64,000 nt of DNA from Cyclobacteriaceae bacterium (GTDB taxonomy: Bacteria; Bacteroidota; Bacteroidia; Cytophagales; Cyclobacteriaceae). The stretch lies in contig JAHBTX010000002.1 of the NCBI GenBank assembly GCA_019638395.1, forward strand, positions 62,001 through 126,000. The letters are read 5' to 3'. The position numbers and the translations under genes are program-made. Of this stretch, positions 41,341 to 49,416 are shown one piece after another (within the stretch, counting starts at the first letter, position 1; the number at the start of each line of letters is the position of its first letter). Below the pieces are notes generated by a model. That model saw only the letters and a program-made list of their open reading frames with translations, had not been told where the DNA came from and ran no database searches.

Positions 41341-41646
41341 GTGAATTTTATCCGTATCATATTTTGCTTGTATATAACAGTCCTTGCAGTCTATCCGTGT
41401 TACGATGATTGTAAGGACGAGGGTTTAAGAAATGTCGTTGGTACGGAACAAGGTCCGGAAGAGAATGGGGGCTTATGCACCCCCTTCTGCACAATGAGCT
41501 GCAACACCACACATCCATTTTTCAATGATTTAAAAGTTGAAGTTCCAACAAATCAACTTACGCCATTAACGCAAACCTTTGTTTACAGGCCTCCTTTTTA
41601 TCAGCAGTTAGTAAGTACAATCTGGCAGCCTCCCAAGCTAGCCTGA
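41341..41646 (+). CDS. DUF6660-type Cys-rich protein, copy 2
   Basis: A 101-aa protein. I chose the GTG at 41341 because it opens a hydrophobic leader (VNFIRIIFCLYITVLAVYPC) and follows a promoter by 4 bases; the longer frame back to 40978 overlaps the membrane protein gene out of frame and is not credible. Cys-rich motifs: YPCYDDCKDEG, GLCTPFCTMSCN. C-terminus ends FVYRPPFYQQLVSTIWQPPK. It precedes a TonB receptor and a cation transporter, as its paralogue precedes czc genes. Confidence 0.75.
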   Translation: MNFIRIIFCLYITVLAVYPCYDDCKDEGLRNVVGTEQGPEENGGLCTPFCTMSCNTTHPFFNDLKVEVPTNQLTPLTQTFVYRPPFYQQLVSTIWQPPKLA

Positions 41647-41722
41647 TCTTCACTACAAAACTCTCCTATCTAAAGGAGATTGATTTTCAATTTCCATCAA
41701 TTTTTTAATTAGAAATTTATTT

Positions 41723-43894
41723 ATGCGCACTATAGGTGTAATCATTGGTATATTCCTGTCTGCATGGGCATACAGTCAAAATACGTTTAAAGCAATTGTA
41801 AAGAACAAAGAAACTTTGGAGGTATTACCGGGGGCCTCTGCATTGGTAAAAACCACAAACTTTGGAGCAAGTTCCGATGAGATGGGCATTCTCCAGATTC
41901 AAAACATACCGGATGGCGAGCAGCAAATTCAATTCAGCTTCGTTGGATATGAAACTCGAATGATCACGGTCACTTTTCCTCAGACCTCAGCGGAACCTCT
42001 CGAAGTCTTTTTGGAAGTGGCTGGTGAGGAGCTGAAAGAAATCGTAGTTACTTCAACACGAAGCAGCAGAACGATTGCCGATATTCCAACGCGCGTTGAA
42101 TTTATTGCAGGCGAAGAGTTGGAGGAAAAGGGCAACATGAAACCTGGGGACATTCGGATGTTGTTGAATGAAAGTACGGGCATTCAGACACAACAGACCT
42201 CAGCTACCTCTGCCAACGCATCGATCCGCATTCAGGGTCTTGATGGACGATATACCCAGATTTTGAAGGACGGCTTCCCACTTTACGCAGGATTCTCCGG
42301 AGGCCTTGGTCTTTTGCAAACGCCACCGCTGGATTTGAAACAAGTAGAAGTGATTAAAGGATCTTCTTCTACACTGTACGGGGGTGGGGCTATTGCAGGT
42401 TTGGTTAACCTTATCAGCAAAAAACCGACAGAAGAACGAGAGCTTCGATTTTGGGTAAACGGAACTTCAGCAAAAGGATTAGACTTGAATTCGTACTACG
42501 GTGAAAAATTAGGCAAAGTAGGAGTCACCTTATTCTTGTCGCGCAATAGTAACGAGCCGTATGATCCGGCAGACCTTGGCCTAACTGCGATCCCAAAGTT
42601 TGACCGGTATTCAGTTAATCCCAAAGTATTTCTGGAATTCAATAAAAAAAACAAGTTGGACTTTGGCGTCAACTTTATCACAGAAGACCGCATCGGAGGC
42701 GACATGCTTTACATCGATGGCAAGGGGGACGCTACGCATAGCTATTTTGAAGAGAATAATTCTGATCGCTTTTCTACGCAACTATCATATGTCCATCAAT
42801 TCGAGGAAGGTAAAGCACTCAATTTTAAAAACAGCATCAACCACTTTAAGCGTTCTATCAATACACCGGGCTATGAATTCAATGGCATACAGACCAGTAC
42901 ATTTACCGAGTTAAATTACACGACAGCAAAAGAGAATGCTGAATGGGTTGGAGGTTTGAACCTTTGGACTGATGGATTTTCCGAAAAACAGTTAACAACA
43001 ACACCGCTTCGCGATTATGAGCAATTAACATTTGGCGCTTTTGTTCAAAACAATTGGAAGATGTCCGAGACTCTTCATCTTGAGTCCGGGCTGCGCGGTG
43101 ACTATGTATTTGACTATGGATTTGCATTGCTTCCGAGAGTGTCAATACTATATAAGCCATCTCGTCAGTTTTCATCACGCTTAGGTGGCGGGCTTGGCTA
43201 TAAAGCTCCAACCATTTTTACAGAAGAGAGTGAGCGGATTCAGTATCAGAATGTGTTACCAATATCAACCACTACAAACAAACTTGAAAAGAGCTATGGC
43301 GTTAATTGGGACTTCAGTTACAAGACATCGCTGGCAAATGGTGCGATTGGATTTAGCATCAATCAACTTTTCTTCTACACCTATCTGAATGACCCTTTGT
43401 TTCTGTCTGAACAAAGTTCTGGTGATTATCAATTCATTAACCTGCCGGGATTTATTGATAGCAAAGGAGCTGAGACGAATCTAAAATTTGACTATCGTGA
43501 CTTTAAGTTATTTATCGGATACACATATACAGATACCAAAATCCATGATAACGGAACAATAAAGCAAAACCCGCTTACAGCTAAACACAGATTAAACAAT
43601 GTGCTAATGTATGAAGTGGAAGAAAAATGGAAAGTGGGATTAGAAGCTTACTACTTTAGTAAGCAAAAATTGAATGATGGAAGCACCGGAAAAGAGTATT
43701 GGATATGTGGCTTGATGATCGAGAAAATATGGGAACACCTGTCGTTGTATGTTAACTTTGAAAACTTCCTGGATGTCCGACAGACCAAATTTGATTCCAT
43801 TTACACCGGAACTATTACTAATCCTGTATTTCGGGACATTTATGCTCCAGTGGACGGTTTTGTTATAAATGGTGGAGTTAAAATTTCGCTCTAG
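41723..43894 (+). CDS. TonB-dependent receptor
   Basis: A 723-aa outer-membrane receptor. Signal peptide to about residue 19; carboxypeptidase-like domain (ETLEVLPGASALVKTT, FSFVGYETRMITV); a TonB-box-like stretch ELKEIVVTSTRSSRTIADIP; plug domain with IRIQGLDGRYTQILKDGFPL and VEVIKGSSSTLYGGGAIAG; barrel ending INGGVKISL. It is placed between DUF6660 and a CDF-type transporter, so metal or metallophore uptake is likely. It is shorter than the barrel protein at 28420-30825 and of the classic receptor type. Confidence 0.92.
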   Translation: MRTIGVIIGIFLSAWAYSQNTFKAIVKNKETLEVLPGASALVKTTNFGASSDEMGILQIQNIPDGEQQIQFSFVGYETRMITVTFPQTSAEPLEVFLEVAGEELKEIVVTSTRSSRTIADIPTRVEFIAGEELEEKGNMKPGDIRMLLNESTGIQTQQTSATSANASIRIQGLDGRYTQILKDGFPLYAGFSGGLGLLQTPPLDLKQVEVIKGSSSTLYGGGAIAGLVNLISKKPTEERELRFWVNGTSAKGLDLNSYYGEKLGKVGVTLFLSRNSNEPYDPADLGLTAIPKFDRYSVNPKVFLEFNKKNKLDFGVNFITEDRIGGDMLYIDGKGDATHSYFEENNSDRFSTQLSYVHQFEEGKALNFKNSINHFKRSINTPGYEFNGIQTSTFTELNYTTAKENAEWVGGLNLWTDGFSEKQLTTTPLRDYEQLTFGAFVQNNWKMSETLHLESGLRGDYVFDYGFALLPRVSILYKPSRQFSSRLGGGLGYKAPTIFTEESERIQYQNVLPISTTTNKLEKSYGVNWDFSYKTSLANGAIGFSINQLFFYTYLNDPLFLSEQSSGDYQFINLPGFIDSKGAETNLKFDYRDFKLFIGYTYTDTKIHDNGTIKQNPLTAKHRLNNVLMYEVEEKWKVGLEAYYFSKQKLNDGSTGKEYWICGLMIEKIWEHLSLYVNFENFLDVRQTKFDSIYTGTITNPVFRDIYAPVDGFVINGGVKISL

Positions 43895-43913
43895 TACCAA
43901 TGAATTACTTTTT

Positions 43914-44711
43914 ATGAATCGATCAACATTTATCATAAACAAAATGGATTGCCCCTCCGAAGAGAGCATCATCCGCATGAAGCTGGGCAGCATTTCTGAA
44001 ATTACATTTTTAGTTTTCGACATTCCCAATAGAAAACTTATTGTAACTCACAGCGGCAATCTTTCAACAATTCAGCAATCCATCGACTCGCTTAATTTTG
44101 ATTCTTCCCTCCTGGCAAGCGAGGAAGTTGAAGATTTTACATCTCTAGCAGATCCTAAAGACGAACAGGCATCACTGCTCTGGAAAGTGCTTTCAATCAA
44201 TTTCGGTTTCTTCATACTGGAAATGACAACTGGCCTCATTTCACGATCTATGGGATTGGTGGCCGATAGTTTAGACATGTTAGCAGATGCTCTTGTTTAT
44301 GGATTAAGTCTGTTTGCTGTTGGTGGTAGTATGAGCAGGAAAATGAGAATTGCAGGAGTCAGCGGTTACTTCCAAATGACACTGGCAATTGTGGGGTTAG
44401 TTGAAGTCATCAGAAGATTTCTCGGATACGAGGAGGTTCCTGACTTTAGAGTAATGATTGTCATTTCTGTTCTAGCCCTGATTGCTAATGCCTTGTGTCT
44501 ATACCTTCTTCAAAAATCAAAGAGCCAGGAAGCGCATATGAAAGCGAGTATGATATTCACTTCTAATGACATTGTTATTAACTTGGGAGTCATCATTGCA
44601 GGCGTGTTGGTTTTTGTGCTTAATTCGAAGTATCCAGACTTGATAATCGGGTCAATAGTCTTTATTATAGTTACAAGGGGAGCACTTTCAATCCTCAAGC
44701 TCTCAAAATGA
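43914..44711 (+). CDS. CDF-like cation transporter with N-terminal HMA-like part
   Basis: A 265-aa protein, ATG 43914 chosen (MNRSTFIINKMDCPSEE), as this follows the receptor stop by 19 bp. Residues 1-75 form a small ferredoxin-like fold with KMDCPSEESIIRMKL, a CxxE variant of the HMA loop. Residues 95-265 hold about six helices with SMGLVADSLDMLADALVYGL, matching the CDF motif DSxDMxxD of metal-cation antiporters. Likely a cytoplasmic-membrane exporter for a divalent metal. Last gene of the group; a 49-bp gap follows. Confidence 0.86.
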   Translation: MNRSTFIINKMDCPSEESIIRMKLGSISEITFLVFDIPNRKLIVTHSGNLSTIQQSIDSLNFDSSLLASEEVEDFTSLADPKDEQASLLWKVLSINFGFFILEMTTGLISRSMGLVADSLDMLADALVYGLSLFAVGGSMSRKMRIAGVSGYFQMTLAIVGLVEVIRRFLGYEEVPDFRVMIVISVLALIANALCLYLLQKSKSQEAHMKASMIFTSNDIVINLGVIIAGVLVFVLNSKYPDLIIGSIVFIIVTRGALSILKLSK

Positions 44712-44760
44712 TTGAGACTTGCCTGCCTACATGAAATTTAAAACACTTAAAGAACCATAA

Positions 44761-47127
44761 ATGTTTCGATCATTTCTTCAATTAAGTCTTCGTAATCTGT
44801 TTCGGAAAAACAGGCTGTTCACGTTAATTAATGTGAGTGGACTGGCAATTGGGTTGGCCTGCGTTTTCCTTATCGCGATTTTCATTTACGATGAATATAC
44901 CTTTGATGCGTATCACAAAAATGCTGATCGCATCCATCGTATTGTTCTGGACTTTTCGGAAGAAGGCAACACGGTAAATTGGGCGCGAACGAGTGCCCCG
45001 ATTGGGCAATACCTGAAAGGTGCCTATCCTGAAGTGGAACAGGTAGTTAGACTGCGAAAGAATCCGGGGACTGACCTTTTAAGTCACGATGATGTCAAAT
45101 TTTACGAAGAAAAAGTATTCTTTGCCGATAGTACACTGTTTGATGTTTTTGATATTGCGCTTTCGCGTGGAGATGCTGAGTCAGCATTGAAGGATAAAAA
45201 TTCAATAGTGATTACTGACGCCCTTGCCAAAAAATATTTTAACAATGATGATCCGATTGGAAAGTCACTCCGACTCAACAATACACTAGACCTGACGATC
45301 ACTGGCATTATAAACGAGATGCCTGCCAACTCACACTTTGTAGCGGATGCCTTCGTTACTTTTTCTTCTCTTGATGAACTGTTGGGAGAAAAGCGACTTA
45401 ATCATTGGGGATGGATGGATCACTACACATATGTCCTATTAACCAAAGATTCAAACCCGCAGCAACTTGAAGCTAAATTTCCAGATTTTATTAAGACGAA
45501 TGCACCTGAATGGGTTTCCGAGAAAGAGAAACTCAACTTGCAACCCTTGAAATCCATTCATTTACACTCTGATCTGAAAGATGAAATTACTCCCAACAGT
45601 CATGAGAGCTACTCTTATATATTGGGAACAATCGCCCTCTTTATCCTGCTGATGGCGTGTGCCAACTTCATTAATTTATCCACAGCCACGCTTACAACTC
45701 GTTTCAAAGAAATTTCCGTGCAGAAGGTTCTGGGCGCAAGTAAATTTCACTTGTCTGTTTACTTCTGGATTGAGTCAATTCTGATTTGTGCTATAGCACT
45801 GTTTATGGCCTTTGTCCTTGCTTTTATTGTCGAGCCTTATTTTAATCTTTCAACAGGAAAACAAATTTCAGTGTTAGGTAGTCCGTGGCTGATCGCACCA
45901 GCCTTCATGCTCACTGCGATCATCGGTCTTCTTTCGGGTATCATCCCCACGATTCAAACCGGAAGACTAAACATCTTGAATGTGATGAAGCCTCAGCATA
46001 ATGTGATGAGTAAATCGTCTATCAGGACAATACTGATCACTTTTCAATTTTGTATTTCCATCATGCTGATTGCAGCGACTTGGATTGTGTCAAATCAATT
46101 TAGCTTTCTGAATTCTTCCAGGTTAGGATTCGCAAGTAAAACGGTGATGGTGATTCCCGTAAAGGATAGATCACAGAACGAGAAGCATACAACATTCGTA
46201 AATGAGATTAAACAGTTACCCGGTGTAATAGATGCGAGTTATTCTTCCAGTATTCCTGCTATTAATAATGCGTACACATATACCTACACCTTTACAGGTT
46301 CTGAGGCAGGTGAGCAAACGATGGCTGTCTTCCTGGTTGATGAGAATTTCTTTAGTCTCTACAAGGTGAATTTAAAGGAGGGTCGATTGCCAGATTTACA
46401 ACGAAAGGACACACTTGCTGATGTGATACTGAACGAAAGCGCGATAACGCAGCTTCAACTGAAAGACCCCATAGGCCAGCTCGTGACCGGGCAGGTAAAA
46501 GGCCGAATAGTTGGCGTGGTTAAAGACTTCAACTTTGCGACACTTCATTCACCCATTCAACCAATGATCATGTATGCGTATCACCAGAACTTTCGGTTTG
46601 TTTCGGTGAAACTTAATGCAGGCGAAAACAAAGCACAATTGATGTCCCTTGATAAGAAATGGCAGGAATTGTATCCGGGCTTCCCGCTAGAATACTATTT
46701 CCTTGACGACAAAATTGAACAGTTGTATGGAGCCGAATCTAAACTAACGAATGCCTACACTTCATTCTCCATTGTAGCCATAGTCATTGCTGGCATTGGC
46801 CTCATCGGACTAACCACTTATTTGTTGAATCGCAAATTAAAAGAGATAAGTATCAGAAAAGTCTTTGGAAGTTCCACTGCACGACTTGTAATATGGATTT
46901 ATTCAGGTTACGTGAAAGTTGTATTGGTGGCTGCGCTCGTTGCCTGGGGTTTGGGGTATTACTGGATGACGAAGTGGCTAAACGGCTTCGCTTACAAAAC
47001 TGAGCTGCATAGTTTCTATTTTATTGTTCCTGCGTTGATAATGATTTTGATTTTGCTCCTGAGCACGGGAATTCAAACATTTAAAGCCTCCAGAACCAAT
47101 CCCATTAATAATTTGAAGGATGAGTAG
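44761..47127 (+). CDS. MacB/FtsX-type ABC transporter permease
   Basis: A 788-aa protein with two MacB_PCD-FtsX units. It begins SLRNLFRKNRLFTLINVSGL, with the first helix at about residues 20-45, a large periplasmic domain, three helices (residues 285-390, ANFINLSTATLTTRFKEISV nearby), a second periplasmic domain (FLNSSRLGFASKTVMVIPVK) and the closing FtsX helices. No ATPase is adjacent; such single permeases are common in Bacteroidota and use a shared ATPase. The ABC ATPase at 48710-49414 could serve it. Confidence 0.9.
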   Translation: MFRSFLQLSLRNLFRKNRLFTLINVSGLAIGLACVFLIAIFIYDEYTFDAYHKNADRIHRIVLDFSEEGNTVNWARTSAPIGQYLKGAYPEVEQVVRLRKNPGTDLLSHDDVKFYEEKVFFADSTLFDVFDIALSRGDAESALKDKNSIVITDALAKKYFNNDDPIGKSLRLNNTLDLTITGIINEMPANSHFVADAFVTFSSLDELLGEKRLNHWGWMDHYTYVLLTKDSNPQQLEAKFPDFIKTNAPEWVSEKEKLNLQPLKSIHLHSDLKDEITPNSHESYSYILGTIALFILLMACANFINLSTATLTTRFKEISVQKVLGASKFHLSVYFWIESILICAIALFMAFVLAFIVEPYFNLSTGKQISVLGSPWLIAPAFMLTAIIGLLSGIIPTIQTGRLNILNVMKPQHNVMSKSSIRTILITFQFCISIMLIAATWIVSNQFSFLNSSRLGFASKTVMVIPVKDRSQNEKHTTFVNEIKQLPGVIDASYSSSIPAINNAYTYTYTFTGSEAGEQTMAVFLVDENFFSLYKVNLKEGRLPDLQRKDTLADVILNESAITQLQLKDPIGQLVTGQVKGRIVGVVKDFNFATLHSPIQPMIMYAYHQNFRFVSVKLNAGENKAQLMSLDKKWQELYPGFPLEYYFLDDKIEQLYGAESKLTNAYTSFSIVAIVIAGIGLIGLTTYLLNRKLKEISIRKVFGSSTARLVIWIYSGYVKVVLVAALVAWGLGYYWMTKWLNGFAYKTELHSFYFIVPALIMILILLLSTGIQTFKASRTNPINNLKDE

Positions 47128-47271
47128 TTTCTGTTTGGCGTTGTAGTTTTTATCACTTCCATAAAAGGCATCATTCAATAGGAAAAGTATTTCATGGTTT
47201 TGTCGTTTATTAATGATTTGATAAAGGACTCAATAGGAAATTGTATCTTAGGGTAGATAAGTTCAAATCTT

Positions 47272-47387
47272 ATGAGAACGGTTGTTGCTTACTGATTCTT
47301 TCACCATTGTTGGGCTTTGGACAGATGACCAAACAAGACAGCGTCTGGCTCCCTTTCAAAAACATGATCGGCAAATGGTCAGTCTGA
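47272..47387 (+). pseudogene. Decayed secreted-protein remnant
   Basis: ATG at 47272 opens MRTVVAY and stops at once. If one base is dropped, the next frame reads LLILSPLLGFGQMTKQDSVW followed by LPFKNMIGKWSV and a stop at 47385, a convincing signal peptide plus mature start. The rest of the 356-bp gap (47128-47483) contains no open frame of note; a short frame DKASISIPVDIISLKT ends near 47453 and could be the gene's former 3' end. The parent family is not recognised. Confidence 0.4.
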
Positions 47388-47483
47388 AGAGAGACCAGCC
47401 GGATAAAGCGTCTATTAGTATCCCTGTGGACATCATTTCGTTGAAAACCTGATAATTTTGGGTTAATTCAAATTCATCACTCT

Positions 47484-48602
47484 TTGACAACATTAGGTAA
47501 TCTGTTTCTTTCCGTTCTGGTAAATGGCGCCATCGCCCAAGGGCTGTTCGTTGTTCTTTTGCTGAACCACAAGAGTGTTCGAAGAAGTCGCGCTAACCTC
47601 TTCCTCTCTATATTAATGGTGGCGATGGCCTTTAGCATTGCGCACATCCTGTATGCAGGAAAAATCATTGATCATATTTCGCGAGATGTGTATTCTCTGG
47701 GTGACCCCACATTCCTGCTGATTGCTCCGTTACTCTGGTTTTATGCTTCAGAGCTAACTGGCCAACGCGTTAGTTTTTCCGGAAAGCTTCACCTTCATTT
47801 CCTTCCGTTCTTTCTCATTGTACTTTCTTCACTGACATTCAATTCCATCGAGTCGGAAGCATTCGCAGTGTTCATCAATCAAAATCATAAACTGCTTAAT
47901 GTCTTCTTTTGGATCATGGTGGTACTCCAGTTTTCAGGTTACCTGTACTTCATTCATAAAATGTTAGCGACTCACCAAACGCAAATCCAGCAGGAAGTAT
48001 CGAATATCGAGAACGTAAACATCTCGTGGGTAAGATTCTTCCTGATGGTATTCCTCGTTATTAATATTTTCTTCCTGTTCAGTCTATTTGCTGTTATCCA
48101 TTTACACAACGATGGCTGGCTTCAAAAAGCTACCGCTGCTCTTTTTTCAATCTCCGTTTTTGCCCTAAGTTTTAAAGGCATCCTTCAACAGGAAGTCTTC
48201 GATACCTTTATTGAGCAACCTCCTGTTCTCACAAATAATTCATCGGCAAGCGCAGAACCCAACAAAGTATTGATTGAAAAAGTAGTGCAGTACATGATCG
48301 ATAAGAAACCGTACCTGGATGCTGAACTTACTTTGAGTGGATTGGCCAAAGACCTTTCGATGAGTCGAAGTCAATTGTCGCAGTTGATCAATGATGGTAT
48401 AGGCGAGAACTTCTACGACTTCGTTAATAAATATAGAGTAGAGGAAGTGAAGCGGTTGATGACCTCTCTTGAAACCAGGAACTACAGCCTGCTCGGTATT
48501 GCTCTGGAGGCTGGCTTTAAATCAAAGTCAACCTTCAATCTTATTTTCAAACGCTTCACCGGATTAACACCCAGCGAGTACAAGAAAAACCTATCGTCTT
48601 AA
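47484..48602 (+). CDS. AraC-family regulator with membrane-embedded N-terminus (TTG start)
   Basis: A 372-aa protein. An in-frame stop at 47442 and absence of ATG or GTG before the first helix leave TTG at 47484 as the only sensible start. Residues 1-235 contain about seven hydrophobic segments (LFLSVLVNGAIAQGLFVVLL, and so on). Residues 265-372 form the AraC HTH domain with LSGLAKDLSMSRSQLSQLIN and LGIALEAGFKSKSTFNLIFK, ending LTPSEYKK. It precedes the ABC ATPase/permease pair by about 100 bp and probably regulates it. The ligand is unknown. Confidence 0.87.
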   Translation: MTTLGNLFLSVLVNGAIAQGLFVVLLLNHKSVRRSRANLFLSILMVAMAFSIAHILYAGKIIDHISRDVYSLGDPTFLLIAPLLWFYASELTGQRVSFSGKLHLHFLPFFLIVLSSLTFNSIESEAFAVFINQNHKLLNVFFWIMVVLQFSGYLYFIHKMLATHQTQIQQEVSNIENVNISWVRFFLMVFLVINIFFLFSLFAVIHLHNDGWLQKATAALFSISVFALSFKGILQQEVFDTFIEQPPVLTNNSSASAEPNKVLIEKVVQYMIDKKPYLDAELTLSGLAKDLSMSRSQLSQLINDGIGENFYDFVNKYRVEEVKRLMTSLETRNYSLLGIALEAGFKSKSTFNLIFKRFTGLTPSEYKKNLSS

Positions 48603-48709
48603 CAGAAATGGCTAACGTCCATTAAAATCTTTTACTTCTGGACGTCCAACAGGATTTCCACAGCCTACGCCTTTGTTTCTGCTCCGTATTGTTGCTAAAA
48701 AAAAGCAAT

Positions 48710-49414
48710 ATGGAAAATCCCAAAAATCAAATGCTGATCCAACTCAGCCGTGTCACTAAAACATTCACCGTTGCATCCGGTCAGTTCAAGGCGCTGAATG
48801 ATGTAAGTCTCGCTATTCCAAAAGGCAAGTTGATCGCAATCACTGGTAAGTCTGGCAGTGGCAAGTCAACATTACTTAATATCATCTCTGGTATTGACAA
48901 GCCAACCGAAGGAAGTGTTTCGATCAACGGCATTCAAGTTGAGAAACTTTCTGAAAGCGAACTGGCCTCGTGGCGTGGTAAAAACGTTGGAGTAGTATTT
49001 CAATTTTTCCAATTGCTGCCTACACTTACCATTCTGGAAAACGTGATGTTGCCAATGGATTTCTGCAACAGCTATCCTAAGAAGGAACGAAAGGAAAGAG
49101 CATTAGCATTATTGGAACGTGTGAACATTAAAGAGCAAGCCGATAAATTTCCAGCCACACTATCGGGTGGACAGCAACAACGTGCTGCCATTGCACGAGC
49201 CTTAGCAAATGACCCGCCAGTGATTATTGCTGATGAACCTACAGGTAATCTTGATTCACACACTGCTACGGCCATCTTCGAATTATTCTCTTCGCTTGCT
49301 CAATCTGGTAAGACCGTCATCATCGTTACCCACGAAAAAGACTTTGCCTCTTACTTCGAGGACATGATCGCGATTTCAGACGGAAGAATTGTAAACGAAC
49401 TTGTAAACGCCTGA
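48710..49414 (+). CDS. ABC transporter ATP-binding protein (LolD/MacB type)
   Basis: A 234-aa ATPase. I chose ATG 48710 (MENPKNQM) rather than the TTG seven codons upstream because of the A-rich leader just before it. Walker [14 protein letters not shown]-loop [10 protein letters not shown], signature [18 protein letters not shown], Walker [14 protein letters not shown] and H-loop IIVTHEKD are intact. The MacB/LolD subtype is inferred from the coupled FtsX permease, 2 bp downstream. Confidence 0.94.
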   Translation: MENPKNQMLIQLSRVTKTFTVASGQFKALNDVSLAIPKGKLIAITGKSGSGKSTLLNIISGIDKPTEGSVSINGIQVEKLSESELASWRGKNVGVVFQFFQLLPTLTILENVMLPMDFCNSYPKKERKERALALLERVNIKEQADKFPATLSGGQQQRAAIARALANDPPVIIADEPTGNLDSHTATAIFELFSSLAQSGKTVIIVTHEKDFASYFEDMIAISDGRIVNELVNA

Positions 49415-49416
49415 TC

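Noticed and set aside
41655-41685. Hairpin CTCC/GGAG before the TonB receptor
   Set aside because: Four-base arms only, no T-run; not distinguishable from chance.
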